Notes: generated by a model not told the origin, from the sequence alone. A DNA stretch of 8,822 nucleotides from an uncultured Eubacteriales bacterium (GCA_900540145.1 UQEW01000076.1:1-8822), one strand, 5' to 3'. Shown: positions 1-7,006, counted from the first letter of the stretch. A program made the numbers and translations.

Positions 1-116
1 CCCATATTTTTCAATCTGGGATTTTTCTATATTCCTTAACTTAATGACATTGCCGTCAAACGGGTGGCACCGATTTGTATGTAGTATGTATAGTTCTGAC
101 AATCTATGGAGGGTGA

Positions 117-254
117 TTGGTAAAAGAACCACAAGATGAAATCATGGTGAGTACTTGCCTACATGATTTCTTCATGCTTATATTTTGCTATCAGACAAGC
201 CTTTTGTATGTGGTGAGATGTGTTCAAATTGTTTTCTACAAATTATTTACTTGA
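117..254 (+). CDS. Speculative 45-residue hydrophobic small protein
   Basis: An open frame starts with TTG at 117, preceded by a GGAGG at 108-112 with a short 4-nt spacer, and ends with TGA at 252-254. An internal ATG at 144 is an alternative start but has no clear Shine-Dalgarno sequence. The predicted peptide begins with a charged stretch (VKEPQDE at residues 2-8) followed by a mostly hydrophobic, Cys- and Tyr-containing segment (about residues 15-44) that could span a membrane once. I do not recognise a family. Against it: the frame contains a perfect inverted repeat, the start codon is weak, and the stop codon overlaps the -35 hexamer of the next gene's promoter. It may be chance coding potential. 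Confidence 0.25.
   Translation: MVKEPQDEIMVSTCLHDFFMLIFCYQTSLLYVVRCVQIVFYKLFT
138..170. repeat. Perfect 9-bp inverted repeat (hairpin)
   Basis: GAAATCATG at 138-146 is the exact reverse complement of CATGATTTC at 162-170, with a 15-nt loop that itself contains the palindrome AGTACT (150-155). The 3' arm is followed by TTCATGC rather than a continuous T-tract, so as a terminator for an upstream transcript it would be weak. It could also be a protein-binding site or a structural element of an RNA. It lies about 80 bp upstream of the -35 box of the surface-protein promoter. Confidence 0.55.
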
Positions 255-279
255 CGTTGGGGGAGGTAAAGAATATTAT
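251..279 (+). promoter_or_regulatory. Predicted sigma-A promoter of the surface-protein gene
   Basis: TTGACG at 251-256 (5 of 6 to the -35 consensus) is separated by exactly 17 bp from TATTAT at 274-279 (5 of 6 to the -10 consensus). The spacing is ideal and predicts a transcription start near 286, giving a short leader of about 30 nt before the GTG start at 316. A later TATACT at 285-290 lacks a correctly spaced -35. Confidence 0.65.
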
Positions 280-315
280 TAAAATATACTAATATCGTGA
301 AAAGGAGATTCTCTT

Positions 316-3300
316 GTGAAAAAGAAAAAATGGTTTTCGGTGCTGATAATCATGTCAATGTTGTTGGCAATGATTCCTACATCAGCCTTTGCGGCAAATG
401 CGGGCAGCACACCGACAGTAGTAGATGAAGCAAATCTTAGGGATGCTATTTCTCAAGCTGTTTCTGAACAGGAAACAGTAATAACCTTAAACGATAATGT
501 GGAATTGGCATCGCCTCTGGAAATCCCTGAGGGGAAAATTATAGTTTTGAACTTAAACAGCTATACGTTATCGTCATCAGGCGACAATGATGTAATCGAT
601 AACAGCGGTACACTGACGATAAAGAATGGCACTGTAGCTTCGGAAGACAATGGTGGAAACAGTAAAGGAATGGCTGTAGATAATCTTGACGGAGCAACGT
701 TGACGGTAACTGGGGATTCAGGAAGCAAAACGAAGCTTATAGGGCGCTGCGGTATTCATAACCATGGCACAGCGAAAGTATATGGAGGAACTATAGAGAG
801 TTATAACCGTAATGCTATCTGGGGTAGACCCAATAGTGTGCTTTATGTTTATGACGGAACAGTAACATCTCCGACAGGAAGCTCAGGATATGGTAGAGCC
901 GTTTCATCGGAAGGTGATGTGAATATCTATGGAGGAAGTTTCTATTCAGGAGGGACAAGCGGAGCTGGCGATAATTATATGAACGCTATAGGCATATTTA
1001 ATGGTGCTGATCTTACTATAGACCCTGCTGATGGAAAGACGGTATCTGTGGTATCAGAGACGGATTATGCCGTTTCTACTATGGGTAATGCAAAAATTAT
1101 CATAAGGGGAGGAGATTTTGCCTGCAAAGGACAAAGAACCGATGTAATGGATTTCGAGTCGGGAAATGTTCAGATATTTGGAGGTACTTTCAAAAACGAA
1201 CCGTATGATGAATATTTAGCTGAAAATTGTGCAGTTGTGTTGGAAAACGGGAAATATGCAGTCAAGGCCGTTTCAGAAATTCAGTCTGTCACTGCAGAAA
1301 GCTATGAGGAACTGACTCAATTATTAGATGGCTCCATCCTTGAGCCTAAAGCTATAACTTTAGGGGCAGATATAGAAATTCCTGAATCAGCTGATATCTC
1401 TTTGAAAAAAGGATATACGCTTGTTGTTCCTGAAGGAGTTACACTGGGAGTAGAAGGATTACTGAGACTTGAAGGTAATTTGGAAAATAACGGGACCTTG
1501 GAAGTCGGGAACAATGGATTTATTGAAAACCCACTGAAGGTTACAGGTGAAGGACAAATTTCTGATTATCCTGTAGCAGAAGACGGAATATGTGAGATTT
1601 CAACACCGATGCAGTTGCAATGGCTATCCCGTATGGTAGAACTGGATAACGGTAACATACCTGAAAATATAATATTGACAGAAGATATAACTCTTCCGGA
1701 CGTTAAATTTACACCAATAGGAGTTACAGAGAAAAATTTATTTTCTGCCTCAACTTTTGACGGCAACGGTCATAAAATAAGCAATTTAAACGTTGTTGCT
1801 GAATCAGAATACCAAGCAGGGTTATTCGGCAACGTAGCAGATGCGACTATCAAAAATTTGACTATAGACGGAACCAGCACTACAAGCACCAGCAGCTACA
1901 TAGGAGCTCTTATAGGATATGCCACAGGCAGCTGCAGCGTAAAAAATGTCCATATTGACAATTATACAGTCCAAAGCCCTATTGGATATGGAACAGGTGG
2001 TTTTGTAGGGCAGATATGGACAAATGATCCCACTGATAAATTTGAATTCATCAATTGTTCTATGAATGCAAATGTGGAAGGGTATGCTAATGTAGGCGCT
2101 TTCTGGGGCACCAGCACCGGTTCTAAAGGTACAATTGGCATATATAATTGCGATATCAGTGGTAAAGTAAATGCTATTAATGTTAACGCAGGAATTTGCG
2201 GTGGATTTGGAAATACTGCGACTGTCCAGATTATTGGTCTTGATGATACTGGGTTGACAGCATCGGTAAAAGATGTAAAGACAGAAACTCTGGTATCGGC
2301 ATCAAAATCATCAGGAAATGACTTTACATATGAAGACGGGGCTTCATATCAAGCTGTCAAAACTTCGGACGGACAATGGACAGCTATTGATGAAAGTCAG
2401 TCCATAGAAGCAGAAATCGACGGAGTGCCTTATGCAACACTGGAGGATGCGGTGACTGCTGCACAAGAAAATGATGTAATAGTTCTTCTTAATGATGTAG
2501 AGGTCGATAAAAAACTTGATATTGTTAAAGATGGAATAACTTTGGATTTAAATAGGCATGAAATTACTGCTTCTGATAATTTTAAGTTCGACAGCAATAA
2601 TCCTAACGGCTGTCATTTGGTAGACGTTTTAGCTGACAATGTTACTATTAAAAATGGTACACTGACAGCAACGGATGGAAACAAGCATACTCTTAATGTT
2701 TATGGAGCAAAGGGAGTGACGCTTCAGGATTTGACCATTGACCATACTGAGGGCGTAACAGGTGCTCCTCTTGTGATAGGCGGTTCAGATGTAGCCATAA
2801 GCGGCAATTTGAATATTATAACCGGAGCTAATTCGTGGTATGGCGTAAATATTGACAGTCGTCAGATAGGCGGAGTGTCCATAGGAAGCAACGTTTCCGC
2901 TGCTGAAAATGCGAATATTGTTTTCCAAGGTGAAAACTCAGTAGGTATATATGCTGAAAACACTGAAGAATCCAATGATACTCAGGTTGTTTTGACTTTT
3001 GAGCCAAATGTAAAAATAGAATCAGATATACAGGACTTTACTGCTGTTGTTATAAGTGGTAATAATGAACAGCTCGAGGATGTAACGATAAATAATCCGG
3101 AAAACGCCGGGTTGGATATGGGAGAAGATGGAATCAGCAGACCTCATACCCATGTTATAGAAATTTTAAATGCTAAAGAAGCCAGCTGTACTGAAGAAGG
3201 ATATACCGGAGATAAAGTTTGCAGCGTTTGCGGCGAACTTATTGAAAAAGGGCAAGTGATAGAGAAGGCGGCACACGATTATCATGACGGCGTTTGTACT

Positions 3301-3549
3301 GTTTGCGGTGCTGAAGACCCTGATTATAACCCTTCGACTCCTGGGGACAATACAGGCGAAAATCAAAATGACCCGAGTGATTCCAATTCCGGAAATGATA
3401 ATTCAGGCAAGACAGAGCAAGATGCTTCTCAAATTCCTGAAACTGGAGTAGATGACAGCTCATCACTGTGGATGGCTGTAGGGCTCGTTTCAATTATGTG
3501 CGCTTGCATGATATATATTATCGCTTTCAGTAAAAGAAGAGAAGAGTAA
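316..3549 (+). CDS. Secreted, sortase-anchored beta-helix/GLUG surface protein
   Basis: The GTG start has AAAGGAG at 301-307 with an 8-nt spacer, and the frame runs 1077 codons to TAA. Seen: a signal peptide (residues 1-27; KKKK, hydrophobic core, AFA cleavage site); beta-helix rungs with repeated GGT/GGS/GGD turns (e.g. VYGG 155-158, IYGG 204-207, IFGG 287-290); a GLUG-like block (about 445-640; AGLFG 501-505, GFVG 562-565); a second beta-helix module (about 700-930) resembling residues 36-110; a segment with CxxC pairs C969/C972 and C994/C997; a Pro/Asn/Ser/Asp/Gly-rich wall-spanning linker (1002-1038); IPETG (1040-1044), a membrane segment (about 1051-1071) and the basic tail SKRREE. Known: an LPxTG-like motif plus hydrophobic segment and basic tail marks sortase substrates. 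Inferred: a wall-linked extracellular protein, perhaps an adhesin or glycan-binding protein; no catalytic residues are recognisable. No sortase gene is in the window. It forms its own transcription unit. Confidence 0.9.
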   Translation: MKKKKWFSVLIIMSMLLAMIPTSAFAANAGSTPTVVDEANLRDAISQAVSEQETVITLNDNVELASPLEIPEGKIIVLNLNSYTLSSSGDNDVIDNSGTLTIKNGTVASEDNGGNSKGMAVDNLDGATLTVTGDSGSKTKLIGRCGIHNHGTAKVYGGTIESYNRNAIWGRPNSVLYVYDGTVTSPTGSSGYGRAVSSEGDVNIYGGSFYSGGTSGAGDNYMNAIGIFNGADLTIDPADGKTVSVVSETDYAVSTMGNAKIIIRGGDFACKGQRTDVMDFESGNVQIFGGTFKNEPYDEYLAENCAVVLENGKYAVKAVSEIQSVTAESYEELTQLLDGSILEPKAITLGADIEIPESADISLKKGYTLVVPEGVTLGVEGLLRLEGNLENNGTLEVGNNGFIENPLKVTGEGQISDYPVAEDGICEISTPMQLQWLSRMVELDNGNIPENIILTEDITLPDVKFTPIGVTEKNLFSASTFDGNGHKISNLNVVAESEYQAGLFGNVADATIKNLTIDGTSTTSTSSYIGALIGYATGSCSVKNVHIDNYTVQSPIGYGTGGFVGQIWTNDPTDKFEFINCSMNANVEGYANVGAFWGTSTGSKGTIGIYNCDISGKVNAINVNAGICGGFGNTATVQIIGLDDTGLTASVKDVKTETLVSASKSSGNDFTYEDGASYQAVKTSDGQWTAIDESQSIEAEIDGVPYATLEDAVTAAQENDVIVLLNDVEVDKKLDIVKDGITLDLNRHEITASDNFKFDSNNPNGCHLVDVLADNVTIKNGTLTATDGNKHTLNVYGAKGVTLQDLTIDHTEGVTGAPLVIGGSDVAISGNLNIITGANSWYGVNIDSRQIGGVSIGSNVSAAENANIVFQGENSVGIYAENTEESNDTQVVLTFEPNVKIESDIQDFTAVVISGNNEQLEDVTINNPENAGLDMGEDGISRPHTHVIEILNAKEASCTEEGYTGDKVCSVCGELIEKGQVIEKAAHDYHDGVCTVCGAEDPDYNPSTPGDNTGENQNDPSDSNSGNDNSGKTEQDASQIPETGVDDSSSLWMAVGLVSIMCACMIYIIAFSKRREE

Positions 3550-3578
3550 GATTAAGAAAGCCAAAATTTAAATGATGT

Positions 3579-3639
3579 AAAGAAGGAAGACGCTTTGCAA
3601 AGGTTGGGAGAACTTTTGAAGAAGTCTTCCTTCTTTTTT
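3579..3639 (+). terminator. Intrinsic terminator after the surface-protein gene
   Basis: AAAGAAGGAAGAC (3579-3591) pairs perfectly with GTCTTCCTTCTTT (3624-3636), a 13-bp stem whose distal end merges into the T-run 3634-3639. The 32-nt loop can form an inner hairpin, AAAGGTT/AACTTTT, around GGGAG. It lies 30 bp after the stop codon and closes the surface-protein transcription unit. Confidence 0.85.
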
Positions 3640-3647
3640 GCTAAAGC

Positions 3648-3719
3648 ATGGTTGCTGTGATCGTTAAAGTGACCATTAAAGCGATCGTTAAATTGACCGT
3701 TAAAAGGATGCAGCTCTAA
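3648..3719 (+). CDS. Speculative 23-residue lysine/valine-rich peptide ORF
   Basis: ATG at 3648 opens a 23-codon frame ending at TAA 3717-3719. Because the 12-bp repeats are a multiple of three, each unit adds four residues, giving a run such as IVKVTIKAIVK with lysine every fourth position (residues 7, 11, 15, 19) among Val/Ile/Leu/Thr. It is the only open frame through the repeats on the + strand; the other two contain TGA or TAA in the repeat unit. Against it: no Shine-Dalgarno sequence is visible, it starts only 9 bp after a strong terminator, and the unit-to-unit base changes fall largely at amino-acid-changing positions, so no selection on the protein shows. Probably not translated. Confidence 0.12.
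   Translation: MVAVIVKVTIKAIVKLTVKRMQL
3658..3705. repeat. Four tandem 12-bp repeats (TGAYCRTTAAAG-like)
   Basis: Units are TGATCGTTAAAG (3658-3669), TGACCATTAAAG (3670-3681), CGATCGTTAAAT (3682-3693) and TGACCGTTAAAA (3694-3705). The first and third share GATCGTTAAA, and the second and fourth share GACC(A/G)TTAAA, so the array may have arisen by duplicating a 24-bp dimer. A related ACCGTTTAA occurs at 3750-3758 inside the next inverted repeat. The array ends about 100 bp upstream of the predicted -35 box of the ligase-ior operon, so an upstream binding array is possible; a neutral minisatellite is the simpler explanation. Confidence 0.75.
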
Positions 3720-3741
3720 AAGAAGACAATCGGGCTGTAAC

Positions 3742-3765
3742 TTTTATGTACCGTTTAACATAAAA
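3742..3765. repeat. Perfect 8-bp inverted repeat (operator-like)
   Basis: TTTTATGT (3742-3749) is the exact reverse complement of ACATAAAA (3758-3765), with an 8-nt centre. It is AT-rich, lies about 40 bp upstream of the predicted -35 of the ligase promoter and is not followed by a T-run, so a protein-binding palindrome fits better than a terminator. No specific regulator can be named. Confidence 0.4.
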
Positions 3766-3802
3766 CCAATCAAAAGTCTATAGTTTCACACAAAAAATAT
3801 TA

Positions 3803-3831
3803 TAGGCAATAGAATACTTTTGTGATATAGT
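3803..3831 (+). promoter_or_regulatory. Predicted extended -10 promoter of the paaK-iorAB operon
   Basis: TATAGT at 3826-3831 (5 of 6 to -10 consensus) is preceded by TGA at 3823-3825, forming an extended -10 (TGnTATAGT). TAGGCA at 3803-3808 lies 17 bp upstream and matches 4 of 6 positions of the -35. Predicted start is near 3838, leaving a leader of about 80 nt before the ATG at 3921. TGTGA-N6-TTACA (3821-3836) overlaps the -10 and resembles a CRP/FNR-family site, which in this position would act as a repressor site if real. Confidence 0.5.
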
Positions 3832-3849
3832 TTACATATGAGCATTTTT

Positions 3850-3912
3850 GGGTGCCTAGACTAAGCGCCAGTCAAGGATAAGCCGGGCATACCCTGAGAA
3901 ACAGTACTTAGG
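3850..3912 (+). promoter_or_regulatory. Candidate cis-regulatory leader RNA of paaK
   Basis: The leader can form GGGTGCC (3850-3856) paired with GGCA...CCC (3886-3894, with a two-base TA bulge at 3890-3891), enclosing a hairpin GACT/AGTC (3859-3862 with 3870-3873). Alternatively CCTGAG (3893-3898) pairs with CTTAGG (3907-3912), including one G-T pair, which buries the AGG of the AGGAG Shine-Dalgarno sequence (3910-3914). The two folds share C3893-C3894 and exclude each other, the layout expected of a translational switch. I do not recognise a known riboswitch class: THI-box, guanidine-I, THF and T-box signatures are absent. Stems are short, so chance folding is possible. Confidence 0.35.
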
Positions 3913-3920
3913 AGAAAAGG

Positions 3921-5231
3921 ATGGAACATAAAATTTGGAATCCCAAGTGGGAATGTGCCACCAGGGAAGAGAAAAATCAGATACAGCTTGAAAGGCTGAA
4001 AAAGATCACTGCCTACTGTTATGAAAGGGTTCCTTTCTATAAGAAAAAATTTGACGAGATAGGTTTGAAACCGGACCACATCAAGACTTTGAAAGATGTA
4101 AGGCTTCTGCCGTTTACTACGGCCAGCGATCTTAAAGATAATTATCCTTTCGGACTCTTTGCAGTGCCGAAGGATGAAATTGTAAGGATTCACGGGTCGT
4201 CAGGAACTACAGGAAAACCTAAGATAGTAGGATATACCAGGAACGATTTGGAAAACTGGACTGAATGTCTTGCCCGGCTGATTACTGCTGCAGGAGTCAC
4301 ATCCAAGGATATTACACAGATCGCTTTCGGATATGGCTTGTTTACCGGCGGTTTCGGTCTGCATTACGGAATGGAAAAAGTCGGAGCTATGGTAGTTCCC
4401 CTTTCCTCAGGAAATACAGAAAGACAAATAATGATAATGCAGGATTTCGGCACTACGGTGCTGGTAGCGACTCCTTCATATGCGCTTCATTTGGCTGAGG
4501 CAATAGAGAAAAAAGGAATCGACAAGAGCAAGCTGAATCTTAGGCTGGCTCTGTTTGGAGGAGAAGGGCATACAGAGGAGATGAGGGCAAAGATAGAAAA
4601 CGCCCTTGGAATTTTAGCCACAGAAAATTATGGACTTTCCGAAGTGGGAGGTCCGGGAGTGGCCGGTGAATGCTATCTCAAACAGGGATTGCATTTTGCA
4701 GAAGACCATTTTCTTCCTGAAATCGTAGATCCGGACACGCTGGAGCCTCTGCCTATGGGAGAAAAGGGAGAGCTGGTGATAACTACGCTTACCAAGGAAG
4801 CTTTTCCTATGCTCAGATACAGAACCAGAGACATAACTTGGCTTATGGATGAACCATGTCAGTGCGGAAGAACATCTTTGAGGATGGCCAAAGTACAAGG
4901 CAGAACAGATGATATGATGGTGATACGAGGCGTCAACGTATTCCCTAGCCAGATAGAGTCTGTAATAATGGCCATAAAGGAAGTAGAACCTTTCTATGAG
5001 ATTATAGTCACCACTCAGGACTATTTGGATCGCATAGAGGTAAGGGTAGAGTTCTCGGACGCTTCTCTGCTTGATGATTATGAAAAGCTGGAAGCCCTCA
5101 GGGCCAGAATGAGACATGATTTAAAATCTGTACTTAATATAGATGCAAAAGTGACTTTGGTGACACCTGGAACGCTGCCAAGGTACGAGGGAAAAGGAAA
5201 ACATGTAATAGACAAGAGAGACAATAAATAA
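3921..5231 (+). CDS. paaK: Phenylacetate-CoA ligase family protein (aryl-acetate:CoA ligase)
   Basis: This 436-residue AMP-forming acyl-CoA ligase of the PaaK group (usual length about 430-440) is predicted to convert an aryl-acetate, ATP and CoA to aryl-acetyl-CoA, AMP and pyrophosphate in the cytoplasm. Seen: the phosphate-binding loop SSGTTGKP (93-100), GYGLFTGG (137-144), the adenine/aryl-site motif YGLSE (237-241), RYRTRD (299-304), CQCGR (313-317), the hinge region GRTDD with IRGVNVFP (327-342), and lysines 425/427 in the C-terminal PRYEGKGKH, where the catalytic lysine of such ligases lies. The ATG start has AGGAG at 3910-3914 with a 6-nt spacer. It is first in the operon, 12 bp before iorA. 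Oddity: where the paralogue downstream has GAEPW, this protein has GGEGH (213-217), near the expected substrate pocket. Family is certain; the exact acid (phenylacetate, indoleacetate or 4-hydroxyphenylacetate) is not. Confidence 0.93.
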   Translation: MEHKIWNPKWECATREEKNQIQLERLKKITAYCYERVPFYKKKFDEIGLKPDHIKTLKDVRLLPFTTASDLKDNYPFGLFAVPKDEIVRIHGSSGTTGKPKIVGYTRNDLENWTECLARLITAAGVTSKDITQIAFGYGLFTGGFGLHYGMEKVGAMVVPLSSGNTERQIMIMQDFGTTVLVATPSYALHLAEAIEKKGIDKSKLNLRLALFGGEGHTEEMRAKIENALGILATENYGLSEVGGPGVAGECYLKQGLHFAEDHFLPEIVDPDTLEPLPMGEKGELVITTLTKEAFPMLRYRTRDITWLMDEPCQCGRTSLRMAKVQGRTDDMMVIRGVNVFPSQIESVIMAIKEVEPFYEIIVTTQDYLDRIEVRVEFSDASLLDDYEKLEALRARMRHDLKSVLNIDAKVTLVTPGTLPRYEGKGKHVIDKRDNK

Positions 5232-5243
5232 GGAAGGTATCAG

Positions 5244-7004
5244 ATGATGGAGAAAAAAATTATGCTGGGAAACGAGGCCTTTGCCAGGGGCGCGTATGAA
5301 GCCGGGGTCAAGGTGGTTTCATCTTATCCGGGGACACCTAGCACAGAGGTTACTGAAACATTAGCAAAGTATGATGAAATTCATGTAGAATGGGCTCCTA
5401 ATGAAAAGGTAGGAGTGGAAGTGGCTATGGGGGCTTCTGTAGGAGGAGTCAGGGCGCTTTCATGTATGAAACATGTGGGACTCAACGTAGCTGCCGACCC
5501 GTTCTTTACAGCAGCATATACAGGAGTTACGGGAGGAACTGTCATCCTGGTGGCAGACGATAACGGATGTCATTCCAGCCAAAATGAGCAGGATTCAAGG
5601 TATTACGGAAAGTCCGCAGGAGTTCCTGTGCTGGAACCTGCCGACCCTCAAGAGTGCAAAGATTACATAAAGCTTGCTTATGATATAAGTGAAAAATACG
5701 ATACAATCGTTCTTTTGCGTTCCAACACGCGCCTTTCTCATTCCCGTGGAATAGTTGAAGTGGGAGAAAGACTTGAAAGAGAAAAAATACCGTATGTAAA
5801 AGATATACAAAAACATGTGGCAATGCCTGCCATGGCTAAAAAACTTCATGTGGCGCAGGAAAACCGCATGAAGCAGATAGGGCAAGACGCCAATACGATG
5901 GATATCAATCGCATTGAGATGGCAGACAGAAGCATAGGCATAATTACCAGCGGAATTTGCTACCAGTATGTCAAAGACGCGCTGCCTGAAGCAAGCGTCC
6001 TCAAAATGGGTTTGATAAATCCTATTCCGAAAGATTTAATCCGTGATTTTGCTTCAAAAGTTGATAAGCTGTATGTCATAGAAGAAGGAGACCCGTTTTT
6101 TGAAGAACAGATAAGAGCCATGGGCGTGGAAGTTGCCGGAGGCAAGGATATGTTCACCATTCAAGGCGAATACAGCGCCAACATGATAAAGAAAGCCTTT
6201 GGCAAAAATGTGGAAGAAGCCCCACTGGTTGAAGATGCTCCGGGAAGACCTCCGCTTCTCTGCGCGGGCTGTCCTCACAGAGGAATTTTCCATGTGTTAA
6301 GTAAGACTAAAAAAACCGTGATGGGTGATATAGGCTGCTATACTTTGGCGGCCCTTCCGCCGACATCGGCTATGGACTCATGCTTGTGCATGGGAGGCTC
6401 TATAACCATGGCTCACGGTTTTGAAAAGGCTATGGGTACAAGCAAGGACGTTGTCGCTGTGCTGGGAGATTCCACTTTCTTTCATTCAGGCATAACAGGC
6501 CTTATAAACATGAACTATAACGGTTCTAAGGGCACGGTTATCGTCTTGGACAACAGGATTACCGGCATGACAGGCCACCAGGATAATCCGTCCACCGGAA
6601 GAAACGCCAAAGGCGAGGAAGCGCCTGCTATAGATATAGCGGAAGTTTGCAGAGCTGTAGGTGTGAAGAACATATTTGAAATAGACCCGTTTGAAATTGA
6701 AGAACTGGAAAAAGTCATCAACGAAGAGACAGCGAGAGAAGAACTTTCTGTCATCATAACTAAGAGGCCTTGCGCTTTGATAGTGAAACAGCCTGATATA
6801 CCGTATCTGGTAACGGACGCATGTAAAAACTGCAAACAGTGTATGAAGATAGGCTGTCCTGCCATAGAAGAAAAGGATGGAAAGCCTTATATCGTGCCTG
6901 AACGTTGCGTCGGCTGTGGGCTATGTGAAAAAGTATGTCCTTTTGAAGCCATAAAGATTGATGAAAAAGCTTCAGCTTTGAAGAGCGGAAAGGAGGCCAG
7001 ATAA
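5244..7004 (+). CDS. iorA: Indolepyruvate ferredoxin oxidoreductase, alpha subunit
   Basis: This is the large subunit of the thiamine diphosphate enzyme that oxidatively decarboxylates aryl-pyruvates to aryl-acetyl-CoA, passing electrons to ferredoxin (EC 1.2.7.8). Seen in order: the N-terminal pyrimidine-binding-type domain (GNEAFARGAYEAG 9-21, SSYPGTPSTEV 26-36); the conserved CAGCPHRG (340-347); the TPP/Mg region from MGDIGCY (360-366) through GDS (408-410) to DN (436-437); and a C-terminal two-cluster ferredoxin domain with C527/C530/C533/C538 and C555/C558/C561/C565. The first cluster motif has four rather than three residues before the last Cys, which I believe is normal for IorA. Length 586 fits the family. 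AGGAAGG at 5231-5237 precedes ATG 5244 by 6 nt; a second ATG at 5247 is equally possible. It sits 12 bp after the ligase and 2 bp before iorB, so co-translation with its partner is likely. Confidence 0.97.
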   Translation: MMEKKIMLGNEAFARGAYEAGVKVVSSYPGTPSTEVTETLAKYDEIHVEWAPNEKVGVEVAMGASVGGVRALSCMKHVGLNVAADPFFTAAYTGVTGGTVILVADDNGCHSSQNEQDSRYYGKSAGVPVLEPADPQECKDYIKLAYDISEKYDTIVLLRSNTRLSHSRGIVEVGERLEREKIPYVKDIQKHVAMPAMAKKLHVAQENRMKQIGQDANTMDINRIEMADRSIGIITSGICYQYVKDALPEASVLKMGLINPIPKDLIRDFASKVDKLYVIEEGDPFFEEQIRAMGVEVAGGKDMFTIQGEYSANMIKKAFGKNVEEAPLVEDAPGRPPLLCAGCPHRGIFHVLSKTKKTVMGDIGCYTLAALPPTSAMDSCLCMGGSITMAHGFEKAMGTSKDVVAVLGDSTFFHSGITGLINMNYNGSKGTVIVLDNRITGMTGHQDNPSTGRNAKGEEAPAIDIAEVCRAVGVKNIFEIDPFEIEELEKVINEETAREELSVIITKRPCALIVKQPDIPYLVTDACKNCKQCMKIGCPAIEEKDGKPYIVPERCVGCGLCEKVCPFEAIKIDEKASALKSGKEAR

Positions 7005-7006
7005 TA

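Larger units (their letters stand above)
1..315. other. Intergenic/leader region left of the surface-protein gene
   Basis: No confidently supported gene lies here. The region holds a promoter (251-279), a perfect inverted repeat (138-170) and a speculative short ORF (117-254), each listed separately. A weak CCCA/TGGG stem (1-4 with 17-20) followed by ATTTTTC at the very left edge could be the tail of a terminator for a gene outside the window, but it is too short to call. I see nothing else in positions 21-107. Confidence 0.5.
3550..3920. other. Intergenic region between surface-protein gene and paaK-ior operon
   Basis: This 371-bp gap separates two transcription units. In order it holds an intrinsic terminator (3579-3639), four tandem 12-bp repeats (3658-3705) inside a tiny open frame (3648-3719), an inverted repeat (3742-3765), an extended -10 promoter (3803-3831) overlapped by a CRP-like palindrome (3821-3836), and a structured leader (3850-3912) running into the ligase Shine-Dalgarno sequence. 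CACAAAA at 3789-3795 also has its reverse complement TTTTGTG at 3818-3824, bracketing the promoter spacer. No full-length gene is present. Confidence 0.6.

Noticed and set aside
2..146. Minus-strand open frame running leftwards out of the window (reads as CHPFDGN and neighbouring residues)
   Set aside because: It is open from a TGA near 144-146 to the left edge but has no ATG with a ribosome binding site and no recognised motif; too short to call a partial gene.
3850..3912. Identification of the paaK leader as a known riboswitch (TPP, guanidine-I, THF, T-box)
   Set aside because: Fragments such as ACCCTGAGA and GGATAAGCC recall TPP or guanidine-I elements, but their conserved cores and order are absent.
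4614..5117. 167-codon open frame on the minus strand inside the first ligase gene
   Set aside because: It lies wholly within a well-supported ligase gene, has no recognisable motif and no credible ribosome binding context; it is a by-product of the sense codons.
6822..6938. Irregular first ferredoxin motif in IorA (four residues before the last Cys) as a mutation
   Set aside because: All eight cysteines are present, and to my knowledge this spacing occurs in other IorA proteins, so it is not treated as a defect.
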